This document shows positions 8,038 to 16,449 of a stretch of 36,666 nt of DNA, in pieces; positions within the stretch are counted from its first letter, which is position 1; every line of letters begins with the position of its first letter. The stretch covers positions 1-36,666 of the forward strand of contig JAFTXG010000013.1 in assembly GCA_017461725.1 (NCBI GenBank). The letters run 5' to 3'. Both the position numbers and the translations under genes were made by a program. The stretch comes from Lachnospiraceae bacterium. GTDB lineage: Bacteria > Bacillota > Clostridia > Lachnospirales > Lachnospiraceae. The notes under the pieces were generated by a model. It worked only from the letters and a program-made list of their open reading frames with translations. It was not told the origin of the DNA and made no database searches.

Positions 8038-8769
8038 TCAGATCCAGCCTCCGTCATAAGTTATGATTTGGCCTGTCAGATAAGGTGACTGGCTAATCAG
8101 TGCATAGGCGAATGATCCGACTTCGGAGGGCGTGCCAAAGCGCCCCATGGGGATCTCAGACTGGAGGGTATCCCGCTCCTCATCTGAAAAACAACGATTC
8201 ATCTCCGTGTCAATCACACCGCAGGCGATGGCATTTACACGGATGCCGGAGGGCGCCAGTTCTTTGGCCAGTGCTTTGGTCAGAGAATTGATCCCCCCCT
8301 TGGTAGCTGAGTAGGCTGCTTCGCAGGAGGCGCCTACATTTCCCCAGACACTGGAGATATTCAGTATATTTCCTCGTTTTTCTCTCAGCATCAGCGGAAT
8401 AGCCAGTTTTGAGCAGTAAAAGCAGCTGCTTAAGTTTGTCTGGAGAAGGTGATGCCACTCATCGGGGGTCATATCCTGCAGCAGGCCAATGTGGGAAATA
8501 CCGGCATTATTGATCAGCACATCCAGACGATGGAATCGAGCGCTGAGCTCGTCGAACAGACGACAGCATTCATCCCAAACGCCTAAATCGCCGATGAACG
8601 GATGACAGGATACACCCCAGGCGGTGATCTCATCACAAACTGCGAGGAGATCATCCTGCCTTCGGACACAGGTGATCACACAGTCATAGCCGTGACGGGC
8701 CAGTGTGATAGCGATTTCTCTGCCGATACCTCTGGAGGCACCGGTGATCAGTGCGACAGGATTTTTCAT
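8038..8769 (-). CDS. Short-chain dehydrogenase/reductase, FabG-like
   Basis: 243 residues, a classical SDR. It has TGASRGIG at 9-16 for the dinucleotide, NNAG at 87-90, catalytic S140 in NISS, and the YxxxK pair Y153/K157 in YSATKGG. The C-terminus ends YDGGWI as in FabG-type reductases. It would reduce a keto or acyl substrate with NAD(P)H in the cytoplasm; the true substrate is not readable. The start codon overlaps the dinB stop in an ATGA arrangement, so it is translationally coupled to the SOS-type polymerase. That is an unusual place for a housekeeping fatty-acid enzyme. No other fatty-acid genes are nearby. Confidence 0.88.
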   Translation of the reverse strand: MKNPVALITGASRGIGREIAITLARHGYDCVITCVRRQDDLLAVCDEITAWGVSCHPFIGDLGVWDECCRLFDELSARFHRLDVLINNAGISHIGLLQDMTPDEWHHLLQTNLSSCFYCSKLAIPLMLREKRGNILNISSVWGNVGASCEAAYSATKGGINSLTKALAKELAPSGIRVNAIACGVIDTEMNRCFSDEERDTLQSEIPMGRFGTPSEVGSFAYALISQSPYLTGQIITYDGGWI

Positions 8770-10019
8770 GATGGAACCTCCCTTGTGTTGCGTTTGGCTT
8801 TATTGAGGCCGCCGCTCATGTGACTCTCATCTGAGCCGACAAAGCATGCCCGTTTCAGGGAATCTTCACCATAACGGGTGCGGATAGAATCGACAGCGGC
8901 GTTAAGTCTGGTCAATTTTTCTGAACGCTGCAGATTAAATAAATCATATTGCTCGTATGCAGTATCTGTGGCATGGCTGGTGTGCACACCAAGCTGGCGG
9001 ATGGGGGTGCCGTCCCAGAGTTGGTCAAACAACGTACAGGCAGAATGGTATATCGTCTCCGTCAAATTGGTGGTGGAGGACAGGGTCATTTGTCTGGATG
9101 AGTGATGGAACTCGTAGTCCACCAGTGATACCGAGATGGTGGAAATGTGTGCGCTGTCTGCCCGGATACGGGAACCTACAGTCTCTGAGAGAGACAGCAG
9201 GAAACGCAGAGCAGTGGCTCTGTCGGTAATATCAAAGGGGATGGTCTGGGAATTACCGTAGCCTTTGTTTGATGCCTCGTGGACCGTTACGGTATCGTGA
9301 TCGAGGCCGTTTGCGTAATCCCAGAGCTGACCGCCGTGTTTGCCCAGATGAGACATGATAAGCTGACGATCCGAGGCGGCCAGGTCCCCGATGGTTTTAA
9401 TCCCCAGATGCTGGAATGTCTTTAAGGAAGAACGTCCGGCGTAGAGCAGATCACCGATGGGAAGCGGCCAGAATTTATCCCTCATTTCAGATAGAAAAAG
9501 GGTGTGTACCTTATCAGGCTTTTCAAAATCAGAGGCAGTCTTTGCCAGAAACTTATTGTTAGAAATCCCGATATTGACCGTAAAGCCCAGTTTGGAGGAA
9601 ATCATATCCTTTAGGGTATGTGCAAACTCTACCGGGGAGCCGTAAAGCAGTTCGGTTCCGGTCATGTCGCAGAAGGCCTCATCGATGCTGAAGGGCTCTA
9701 CCGACGGTGCGTACTCCCTGAGCAGGTCCATGAACGCCCGGGAATTGCGTACGTAAAGATCAAAATTCGGCGGAACGACTACCAGTTCAGGGCACTTCTG
9801 ACGGGCTTTGACCAAAGGTTCTCCAGTGCGGACACCGAAACGCTTGGCAGCGGTGGACTTGGCCAGAACGATACCGTGGCGCTGCTCCTCACTGCCGCCG
9901 ACGGCAGAGGGGATGTCACGCAGATCCAGCGAGTCCCCCAGTTGATTGATCCGGTAGCTGGCCTCCCAGGAAAGAAAAGCGCTGTTTACATCAATATGAT
10001 AAATAATCGGTTCGCCCAT
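8766..10019 (-). CDS. dinB: DNA polymerase IV-type translesion polymerase (Y family)
   Basis: 417 residues. Y-family motifs are clear: YHIDVNSAFLSWEA (metal-binding D10) and FSIDEAFCD (D113, E114). The thumb/little-finger region follows with helix-hairpin-helix-like IGDLAASDRQLIMSHLGKHG. A beta-clamp binding pentapeptide QYDLF is visible near 357-361. It copies across damaged bases without proofreading. The promoter at 10040-10068 is near-consensus, and a LexA-type box lies 10 bp upstream of its -35. AAAGGAGA on the minus strand sets the start. The 3' end overlaps the SDR gene by 4 nt, making dinB the first gene of a four-gene minus-strand unit. Related UvrX-type polymerases are the alternative subfamily. 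Confidence 0.94.
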   Translation of the reverse strand: MGEPIIYHIDVNSAFLSWEASYRINQLGDSLDLRDIPSAVGGSEEQRHGIVLAKSTAAKRFGVRTGEPLVKARQKCPELVVVPPNFDLYVRNSRAFMDLLREYAPSVEPFSIDEAFCDMTGTELLYGSPVEFAHTLKDMISSKLGFTVNIGISNNKFLAKTASDFEKPDKVHTLFLSEMRDKFWPLPIGDLLYAGRSSLKTFQHLGIKTIGDLAASDRQLIMSHLGKHGGQLWDYANGLDHDTVTVHEASNKGYGNSQTIPFDITDRATALRFLLSLSETVGSRIRADSAHISTISVSLVDYEFHHSSRQMTLSSTTNLTETIYHSACTLFDQLWDGTPIRQLGVHTSHATDTAYEQYDLFNLQRSEKLTRLNAAVDSIRTRYGEDSLKRACFVGSDESHMSGGLNKAKRNTREVPS

Positions 10020-10039
10020 GTCTGATCTCCTTTGACCAT

Positions 10040-10068
10040 AGTATACCCGTAAATCACCCGGATGTCAA
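10040..10068 (-). promoter_or_regulatory. dinB promoter
   Basis: On the minus strand, TTGACA (10068-10063), a 17-nt spacer and TATACT (10045-10040). It starts leftward transcription about 15 nt before the dinB ribosome binding site. Its -35 lies 10 bp from the LexA-type box. Confidence 0.88.
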
Positions 10069-10078
10069 CAAGAATAAT

Positions 10079-10092
10079 CGAACAAATATTCG
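10079..10092. promoter_or_regulatory. LexA (SOS) box between divergent dinB and ogt promoters
   Basis: CGAACAAATATTCG differs at one position from the Gram-positive LexA consensus CGAAC(N4)GTTCG. It sits between two outward-facing promoters, 10 bp upstream of the dinB -35 and 19 bp upstream of the ogt -35. LexA here could repress both directions. The assignment rests on the motif and on the repair genes on either side. Confidence 0.78.
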
Positions 10093-10111
10093 ATAAAATT
10101 GCGAAAGGGAA

Positions 10112-10140
10112 TTGACAGAACGAAAAAGAACAGGTATAGT
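10112..10140 (+). promoter_or_regulatory. ogt promoter
   Basis: TTGACA at 10112-10117, a 17-nt spacer, and TATAGT at 10135-10140. Transcription would begin near 10147. That excludes the ATG at 10143 and favours the start at 10182 (or an in-frame GTG at 10176). Confidence 0.87.
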
Positions 10141-10181
10141 GGGTGGAAACAGGGGATACGGTGAAAAGGATAGGTGTGAAA

Positions 10182-10757
10182 ATGGAAAACGACATAAAAA
10201 CGAAAAACGACATAAGAATGAAAAATGATAAGAAAACGAAACTGTATATGGATTCCTATGATTCTCCGCTGGGCAGAATTTCGATGACCTCCGACGGGGA
10301 TGTGCTCAAAGGTTTGTGGATCGAGGGTCAGCATTATTACGCGGATTCGCTGGATGAGAGTCCTGAGCCTGGAGCGTGCTCTGCATTTGCGCGGACGAAG
10401 CGCTGGCTGGATATTTATTTTTCGGGCGATATCCCGGATTTTATACCGCCGCTGGCACCGGAGGGGTCTGCATTCAGACGGAGAGTGTGGGAGATCCTTC
10501 TGGATATTCCTTATGGGGAAGTCAGGACATACGGGGATATCGCAGCGCAGATTGCGTCAGAGACTGGGAAAAAGCGAATGGCAGCACAGGCAGTGGGCGG
10601 TGCTGTGGGACATAACCCGATTTCAATCATCATCCCCTGTCATCGTGTAGTGGGAAAGGATGGAAGTCTCATCGGCTACGGAGGCGGCCTTGACAAAAAG
10701 ATTTTTCTTTTGGGACTGGAAAAGTGGCTTGACCCGAAGGATTACAGCGATTTCTAA
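10182..10757 (+). CDS. ogt: Methylated-DNA--[protein]-cysteine S-methyltransferase
   Basis: 191 residues from the chosen ATG. The suicide enzyme moves an alkyl group from O6-alkylguanine to its own cysteine. The active-site motif is IPCHRVVG with C153. The helix-turn-helix part, LLDIPYGEVRTYGDIA, precedes it, and GYGGGLDKK follows. The start was set by the promoter (TSS near 10147) and AAAAGGA at 10164-10170; ATG 10248 is an alternative that would remove the unusual N-terminus. Residues 2-20 form a degenerate six-residue repeat (NDIKTK, NDIRMK, NDKKTK) encoded by A-rich 18-nt units absent from the normal family start. The divergent LexA box makes damage induction plausible. Confidence 0.93.
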   Translation: MENDIKTKNDIRMKNDKKTKLYMDSYDSPLGRISMTSDGDVLKGLWIEGQHYYADSLDESPEPGACSAFARTKRWLDIYFSGDIPDFIPPLAPEGSAFRRRVWEILLDIPYGEVRTYGDIAAQIASETGKKRMAAQAVGGAVGHNPISIIIPCHRVVGKDGSLIGYGGGLDKKIFLLGLEKWLDPKDYSDF

Positions 10758-10897
10758 TCGGATTTTAATTTTTCTTCCCTTTTTCTTTAATCTTGACGGT
10801 GTATATTAAAGACTGTAAACCGCAGGAAGGTCAGCCGGGGAAAATGGTTGAGGAAGACTGTGGGAGACTATGCGCCGTCGGGCGAGGAGGATTTGAT

Positions 10898-11494
10898 ATG
10901 GAACGGATTGAGATGGTGGAAAAGGTTTGTGAAAAGGCCAACGTTACGATGGAAGAGGCCAAAGCAGCGCTTGAGCGGAACAACTGGGATCTGCTTGACA
11001 CGATGGTCGAACTGGAACGTCAGGGGAGGACCGGACAGATGAACATGGAGGGGGCGAAGGCATCCACGGAAAGGACTTACCGGCAGGAGTATGAACAGGT
11101 AAATCCGACTGCCTCCCGGGGAGAGAGCGGAAACGGCACGAGTACCGGAAAAGAGGTGTTTCAAAAGATTTGGGATAAGCTGGTGGAACTCTTTCACAAA
11201 AGTCTCAGGAATTCCTTTGTCGTGAGCAAAAAGGAAGAGGTGCTGGTCAGATTTCCCGTACTGATCTTGGTGCTGTTGGCGCTGGGGGCTTTCTGGCTGA
11301 CGCTGATTATACTGATTGCAGGATTATTTTTTGATTTGAGATATTCTTTCCAGGGCAGGGATTTAGGCAACGACTCGATTAATGATACCATGAGCAAGGC
11401 CACGGATTTTGCACAGGAGTTGGTCCGTGAGGTAAAAGAAGGTCAGAAAAATGACAGTCAGAAAAACGACAGTGAGGGTAATGCGAAAAAATAG
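10898..11494 (+). CDS. DUF4342-like protein: UBA-like domain plus transmembrane segment
   Basis: 198 residues. The N-terminal 45 residues (MERIEMVEKVCEKANVTMEE, then AKAALERNNWDLLDTMVELE) form a UBA-like three-helix domain like that of EF-Ts and DUF4342 proteins. After a polar linker and a basic segment near 95-115, a hydrophobic stretch at about 122-150 (PVLILVLLALGAFWLTLIIL) should span the membrane. The polar C-tail ends in a repeated QKNDS. The ATG at 10898 is preceded by GAGGAGG with 7-nt spacing; a TTG 105 nt upstream is not supported. It lies 82 nt upstream of a two-component system and may be cotranscribed with it. The function of the family is unknown. Confidence 0.8.
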   Translation: MERIEMVEKVCEKANVTMEEAKAALERNNWDLLDTMVELERQGRTGQMNMEGAKASTERTYRQEYEQVNPTASRGESGNGTSTGKEVFQKIWDKLVELFHKSLRNSFVVSKKEEVLVRFPVLILVLLALGAFWLTLIILIAGLFFDLRYSFQGRDLGNDSINDTMSKATDFAQELVREVKEGQKNDSQKNDSEGNAKK

Positions 11495-11575
11495 GCGGAT
11501 TAGAGGTAGACTGATCTGAATCGTTTCGGATCGTTGCAGTGAAAACGAGGAACTCAACAGTGGAGAGGAACGCAG

Positions 11576-12262
11576 ATGGCATCGATATTGATTGTGGAGG
11601 ATGAAGAAAAAATTGCGCGGTTTGTAGAGCTGGAGCTGATCCATGAGGGATATCAGACCGGAAAGGCAGCAGACGGACGGACTGGACTGTTCATGGCGGA
11701 GAGCGGTGAGTATGATCTCATGGTTCTGGATATCATGCTTCCGGTATTAAATGGTCTGGAGGTACTGCGGCGGCTGCGAAAAACTTCGGATATGCCGGTG
11801 ATTCTCCTGACCGCCAGGGATGCGGTGATGGATAAGGTGAGTGGACTGGAGATGGGCGCTGATGATTATATGACCAAACCATTTGCCATCGAGGAACTGC
11901 TGGCCAGAATACGTCTGGCGCTGCGCAAGGCCTCAAAAGGGCGGGCGGTACAACCGTGCACTGTACTTACTGCGGGGGAGGTCTCGCTTAATGTGGAGGC
12001 CCACACTGTCGTCTGCAGGGGAGAACAGATATCGTTGACCGGCCGGGAGTTTTCTTTGCTGCAGACTCTTTTGGAAAATAAAAATATTGTCATGTCCAGG
12101 GACAGTCTGACCAACCGCGTATGGGGGTACGACTATTTTGGTGAGACAAATGTGGTGGATGTTTATGTGCGCTATCTGCGTCAGAAAATTGATGATGTTT
12201 ACAAAATTCAGCTGATTCAGACGGTGCGGGGCGTGGGATATGTGATCAAAGATAATGGTTGA
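11576..12262 (+). CDS. Response regulator, OmpR/PhoB family
   Basis: 228 residues. The receiver domain has the acidic pocket D9/E10, phospho-acceptor D52 (LMVLDIMLP), T79 and K101 (MTKPF). The winged-helix DNA-binding domain has the typical LTGREFSLLQTLLENKN segment, then the recognition helix region and VDVYVRYLRQKID, ending VRGVGYVI. It should be phosphorylated by the histidine kinase 10 nt downstream and bind direct repeats in target promoters. Target genes are not evident in the window. Confidence 0.95.
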   Translation: MASILIVEDEEKIARFVELELIHEGYQTGKAADGRTGLFMAESGEYDLMVLDIMLPVLNGLEVLRRLRKTSDMPVILLTARDAVMDKVSGLEMGADDYMTKPFAIEELLARIRLALRKASKGRAVQPCTVLTAGEVSLNVEAHTVVCRGEQISLTGREFSLLQTLLENKNIVMSRDSLTNRVWGYDYFGETNVVDVYVRYLRQKIDDVYKIQLIQTVRGVGYVIKDNG

Positions 12263-12272
12263 GAGGTAGCTT

Positions 12273-13541
12273 ATGGGCATAAGAAAAACATCTTCGATCG
12301 TATGGAAAATCAATGCCTATATTCAGAACGACCGACTATGGAGTATGATGTTTCAGGATATTTTGCTGCTGGGTGTGGGTGTTGTCAGCTGGTGTGCTGC
12401 GGCGGAGAGACAGTACGGACCCATTGAAGTGGAACGGGTAAGAAACATCGTATATGTGGACAGTGCGGGCTGGTGGGATCGGCTCATCAGTGTCGGCTAT
12501 ACCTTTGTACCGGCTGGAGCCACAGAGAAGGTGACCGTCTCTGTGGGGGCTTTTTTGCAGTATGCTCTTCCGGTCATCGTGACCCTGTTTGGATTTCAAG
12601 TATTGGGGTGGCTGCTTGGATGGATGAAACATAGTCGTCAGCTCCGACGGTATATGCGTCCCATCGATGATGCCGCCCTGACAGCGGAGAGAATCTCGGC
12701 CCAGGGAATTGATGAACAGCAGATACAAAATCTGGAGGATGCCATCGATCAGATTAGCCTTTCTGAGGCTTCAGTCCACATTGGAGATAAGGATTTGATG
12801 GGGCTGGAAAATGCCATCAATAACTTGCTGAAGCGGCTGCAGGAAAGCTATCGCGAACAGACCAGATTTGTGGATGATGCCAGTCATGAACTGCGGACAC
12901 CGATCGCGGTAATCCAGGGCTATGCCAGTATGTTGGAGCGCTGGGGGATGAATGACCGCACCACACTGGAGGAGTCTGTTCACGCGATCCGCGAGGAGGC
13001 CGACCACATGAAGACGTTGGTGGATCAGTTATTGTTTCTGGCGAGAGGAGATCGGGGACGACAGCAGTTTACGTTGGCACCGGTAGATATATCGGAGATG
13101 TTGAAGGAAATCCGCGAGGAGTCAGAGATGATCGATGAGACTCATCGGTACGTTTTGAAGGCTGAGCCGGGATTGCGTGCTTACGGCGACGCGGCCATGT
13201 TGAAGCAGGCTGTAAGGATTTTGATGGAAAATGCGGCGAAATATACTCCTGCTGGTGGGTTGATTACCTTAAAGCTGGAAACGGCTCGGAGCAGAAACGA
13301 GATCGGAATCAGTGTACAGGATGAAGGAATCGGTCTGGAGGCAGAAGAAGCTGCCCATATGTTTGAGCGGTTTTTCCGCGGAGAGGATGCCAGAGGAAGT
13401 ACAAAGGGCAGCGGTCTGGGCCTGGCGATCGCCAAGTGGATCGTTGATCGGCATGGCGGAAGAATCGAGGTGCTGAGTTATAAGGGTGTGGGGACAAGGA
13501 TGACGATCTGGATTCCCTGGCATGCGTCAGCACTGCAGTAA
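12273..13541 (+). CDS. Sensor histidine kinase, HisKA/HATPase type
   Basis: 422 residues. TM1 is at about 26-44 and TM2 at about 92-116, enclosing a short extracytoplasmic loop of about 45 residues, so the sensed signal is probably membrane-proximal. A linker/HAMP-like region follows, then the H-box FVDDASHELRTPIAVIQGY with H205, the N box MENAAKYTP, G1 DEGIGL and G2 GSGLGLAIAKWI. All ATP-binding elements are intact. A GAGAGG site precedes the ATG, 10 nt past the response regulator stop. The pair forms one transcription unit, possibly with the DUF4342-like gene. Confidence 0.95.
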   Translation: MGIRKTSSIVWKINAYIQNDRLWSMMFQDILLLGVGVVSWCAAAERQYGPIEVERVRNIVYVDSAGWWDRLISVGYTFVPAGATEKVTVSVGAFLQYALPVIVTLFGFQVLGWLLGWMKHSRQLRRYMRPIDDAALTAERISAQGIDEQQIQNLEDAIDQISLSEASVHIGDKDLMGLENAINNLLKRLQESYREQTRFVDDASHELRTPIAVIQGYASMLERWGMNDRTTLEESVHAIREEADHMKTLVDQLLFLARGDRGRQQFTLAPVDISEMLKEIREESEMIDETHRYVLKAEPGLRAYGDAAMLKQAVRILMENAAKYTPAGGLITLKLETARSRNEIGISVQDEGIGLEAEEAAHMFERFFRGEDARGSTKGSGLGLAIAKWIVDRHGGRIEVLSYKGVGTRMTIWIPWHASALQ

Positions 13542-13895
13542 CAAATTCACAAGTGGAAATGATTGTCCCGAAATTGTATGGTTGATGCTCTGTTCAGGAC
13601 CGACTTCCGTATTTGGCCCTTCGTATTCAAGCGCTTTGAGGCTACTCATGTTCCCGTTGCTCTTGCATATGATCCTTTCTTCTTTGTACGCTATCTGGTT
13701 TCCGGTGCATCTGCAGTTGCGAACACCACCGTGTATTTTCGGTAATCTGATTATTCCTAGATAAGTGATACAAGTGAGGGCGGTCCGCACCGATTAAGGT
13801 GCGGCTGTTTTCCATAATAACCACTGGACAGAATGAACGAGGTTTGGTAGACTAAATACATACACAGGCGGCGATGTTCTGATAAGGAGAGAGAA
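13542..13895. other. 354-nt intergenic region without a convincing gene
   Basis: Both strands have short open frames of up to 87 codons, but none has a good ribosome binding site or a recognisable domain. A 7-bp GC hairpin CCGCACC/GGTGCGG (13785-13804, loop GATTAA) followed by CTGTTTT may be a weak terminator. The remainder, 13542-13780, is unexplained. Confidence 0.6.
13825..13853 (+). promoter_or_regulatory. Promoter of the acyltransferase gene
   Basis: TGGACA at 13825-13830, a 17-nt spacer, and TAGACT at 13848-13853 (5/6 and 4/6). The ATG at 13896 follows with AAGGAGAGAG upstream. Confidence 0.55.
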
Positions 13896-15200
13896 ATGGA
13901 AGTAAAGTACAGTAAGTGGGTAAAACCCTATGATACGACGAAAAAACCGCTGCGGCAGGCGAAATTATTTACCTTCATTTTGTGGGCCGGCAGTAAGGTG
14001 ATCATGGCTTTTCAGCCCTACAAGGTTGAGAAGATCAATATGGAGGGCTTTGAGCGTCCCTATTTATTGCTGTCAAACCATCACTATTTTGTGGATTTTT
14101 ATCTCAATGCCATTGCGACCTACCCTAACTCGGTAAACAACATTGCGACCATCGACGGCTATTACCGCAGACCGTTTTTGATGGAGTGGCTGGGATGTCT
14201 CTGTAAGCGCAAATTTACGACGGATATCAGTCTGGTCCGCTCCATCAAATATTGCTTCGAAGAGTTAAAGAGCGTGGTGTCTCTGTATCCAGAGGCGCGC
14301 TACACCCCTATCGGAACGACGGCGATCCTGCCCGATTCCCTCGGAAAGATGGTGAAAATGTGCGGCGTGCCGGTGGCAGTGCTTCTCCATCACGGAAACT
14401 ATCTGCATACCCCTTTCTGGGATCACGATCACGCCAGAAAGGTAAAGCTCCATTCCACCCTGACCGGTATTCTGACGGCGGAGGAAGTAAAGAAACTCAG
14501 TGCCGACGAGATCAACGAGAAGATTCGTGAGGCATTCTACTATAATGAGTATGAGTGGCAGAAGAAAAACAATATCCGTATCACCGAGCCTTTCCGCGCA
14601 CAGGGGCTGCACAAGGTTCTCTATCAGTGTCCCCACTGTAAGACAGAGAGCCGGATGAACAGCAAGGGCACGGAAATCTTCTGTGAAGCCTGCGGCAAGC
14701 GGTGGGAGATGGACGAGCTGGGCGAGCTCCATGCACTGGAGGGAGAGACTGAGTTTACCCACATCCCCGACTGGTTTGAGTGGGAGCGCTCCGAGGTGCG
14801 CAGACAGGTACGCGAGGGCAGCTATCACTTTGAGGACGAGGTGGAGGTTTATTCCCTGCCTGAGCCTTGGCGTTTCCGGAATCTTGGCAAGGCCACACTG
14901 ACCCATGATGAAACCGGATTCACCATTAAGGGTCACTATAACGGCGAGGACTATTGCATCCATCGCCCTGCGCAGGGCATGTACGGCCTTCATGTGGAGT
15001 ACGACTATGTGTACATAAAACCCTGTGACTGTGTGGATATCTCCATCGAGAACGATTCTTTCTACTGTTATCCGACCCTGCAGAATGTGGTGACGAAGCT
15101 GTCCTTTGCCACGGAGGAGCTCTTTATCATGCACAAAGAAAAAATGCAGGAAGAGAAATTAAAGAAGCGTCAGAAGCTTGCAGCAAAGGGAAACCCGTAG
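13896..15200 (+). CDS. PlsC-like 1-acylglycerol-3-phosphate acyltransferase with C-terminal zinc ribbon
   Basis: 434 residues. The N-terminal half is PlsC-like: the catalytic HX4D box is NHHYFVD (H62, D67), and YPEARYTP near 131-138 is in the place of the FPEG substrate box. Family members transfer acyl groups to lysophosphatidate or related lipids at the inner membrane; a weak hydrophobic segment is at 24-40. The C-terminal half carries a zinc ribbon (C245, C248, C263, C266: CPHC and CEAC) and an unassigned beta-rich region with charged patches. PlsC enzymes are usually about 240 residues, so the extra 190 residues are notable. AAGGAGAG sets the start. The lipid substrate is uncertain. Confidence 0.8.
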   Translation: MEVKYSKWVKPYDTTKKPLRQAKLFTFILWAGSKVIMAFQPYKVEKINMEGFERPYLLLSNHHYFVDFYLNAIATYPNSVNNIATIDGYYRRPFLMEWLGCLCKRKFTTDISLVRSIKYCFEELKSVVSLYPEARYTPIGTTAILPDSLGKMVKMCGVPVAVLLHHGNYLHTPFWDHDHARKVKLHSTLTGILTAEEVKKLSADEINEKIREAFYYNEYEWQKKNNIRITEPFRAQGLHKVLYQCPHCKTESRMNSKGTEIFCEACGKRWEMDELGELHALEGETEFTHIPDWFEWERSEVRRQVREGSYHFEDEVEVYSLPEPWRFRNLGKATLTHDETGFTIKGHYNGEDYCIHRPAQGMYGLHVEYDYVYIKPCDCVDISIENDSFYCYPTLQNVVTKLSFATEELFIMHKEKMQEEKLKKRQKLAAKGNP

Positions 15201-15327
15201 AATTATATTGATATAACTGTTGGTGCGTAAGACGGAAAACCCCATAAAGATATGCTGAAATAAAATACTGGAAAGCCGTGGGATGAAACTGCAAATGCAG
15301 ATGGAAATACGGCTGAAAGGAGCACTC

Positions 15328-16449
15328 ATGCCTCCCATTAATATCCTGATTAAGCCCGCATCCGGCAGTTGTCAGATGCGCTGTGAATATTGTTTTTATG
15401 CCGATGAGATGTGTAACCGCGAGACCGGAAGCTACGGCATGATGAAGCCGGAAGTGCAGGAGATGATGGTCAAAAAAGGTCTGCAGGCTGCGGAGAGAAG
15501 CATTACCTTCTCTTTCCAGGGCGGAGAACCGACGCTGATCGGTCTGGAGTATTACCAGCGGTTGATGACGCTGATCGAAAAGTATAATACGAAACGGCTT
15601 CAGGTGTCCTTCGCTCTTCAGACAAACGGCTACGGGATCACCGAGGAGTGGGCAAAGTTCTTTGCGAAGCACGGCTTTTTGATCGGTATCTCCCTTGACG
15701 GGCCCAAGGATATTCACGACCGCTACCGCAAGGACGGTAAGGGAGAGGGAACCTTCGACCGGGTAATGAACGCTATCAGTCTGTTTAAGAAATACAAAGT
15801 GGAGTTCAATGTCCTCACGGTGGTCACCGGACACACGGCGGACGAGATCGGACGGATCTATAAGTTTTTCCGAAAAAACAATATTGTCTATCAGCAGTAT
15901 ATCGCCTGCCTTGATCCGCTGGGCGAGCTTCGTGGAAAGATGGAGTATTCCCTGACACCGGAGAAATACGGAAAGTTTTTGAAACGGCTGTTTGACCTCT
16001 GGTACGAGGATATGTCCCGGAAAAATTATGTGTACAATCGCTATTTTGAAAATCTGGCGGGGATGCTGGCCGGGTATCGTCCGGAGACCTGTACGCTTCT
16101 GGGGTACTGCATGCCCAGCTATGTGGCGGAGGCCGACGGCAGCATCTATCCATGTGATTTCTATGTTCTCGATGATTACCGTCTGGGCAATCTGATGACC
16201 GATGACTTCGGGGATTTTGATCGGAGACGCACGGAGATCGGCTTTGTGGAGGCTTCCGCAAAACACGAGGAGGAATGCCTGACTTGTCCCTGGGGTTACC
16301 TGTGCAGGGGAGGTTGTCGGAGAGACAGAGAGCCTGAGGCGGGTGCCGGCATCGGAAAGAATTATTTCTGTGAGGCGTACAAGGAGTTTCTTCCCTATGC
16401 CAAGGACAGGCTTGTGGAGATTGGAAAAATGTGGATCGGAAGAAAATGA
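15328..16449 (+). CDS. Anaerobic sulfatase-maturating enzyme-like radical SAM/SPASM protein
   Basis: About 373 residues. The radical SAM motif CX3CX2C is C15, C19, C22 (GSCQMRCEYCFY), followed by GGEPTL. The C-terminal SPASM region has the cysteines of anSME enzymes: CTLLGYC, the EADGSIYPCDFYVLDDYRLGN segment with the conserved Asp next to Cys, then CLTCPWGYLCRGGC and YFCEAYK, which hold two auxiliary [4Fe-4S] clusters. Such enzymes oxidise a Ser or Cys of sulfatases to formylglycine. No sulfatase is in the window, so the client is elsewhere or differs. The ATG at 15328 is chosen for its AAAGGA site; an upstream ATG at 15283 lacks one. It follows the acyltransferase by 127 nt. Confidence 0.88.
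   Translation: MPPINILIKPASGSCQMRCEYCFYADEMCNRETGSYGMMKPEVQEMMVKKGLQAAERSITFSFQGGEPTLIGLEYYQRLMTLIEKYNTKRLQVSFALQTNGYGITEEWAKFFAKHGFLIGISLDGPKDIHDRYRKDGKGEGTFDRVMNAISLFKKYKVEFNVLTVVTGHTADEIGRIYKFFRKNNIVYQQYIACLDPLGELRGKMEYSLTPEKYGKFLKRLFDLWYEDMSRKNYVYNRYFENLAGMLAGYRPETCTLLGYCMPSYVAEADGSIYPCDFYVLDDYRLGNLMTDDFGDFDRRRTEIGFVEASAKHEEECLTCPWGYLCRGGCRRDREPEAGAGIGKNYFCEAYKEFLPYAKDRLVEIGKMWIGRK

Noticed and set aside
10143..10181. Start of ogt at 10143
   Set aside because: It lies before the predicted transcription start and lacks a ribosome binding site.
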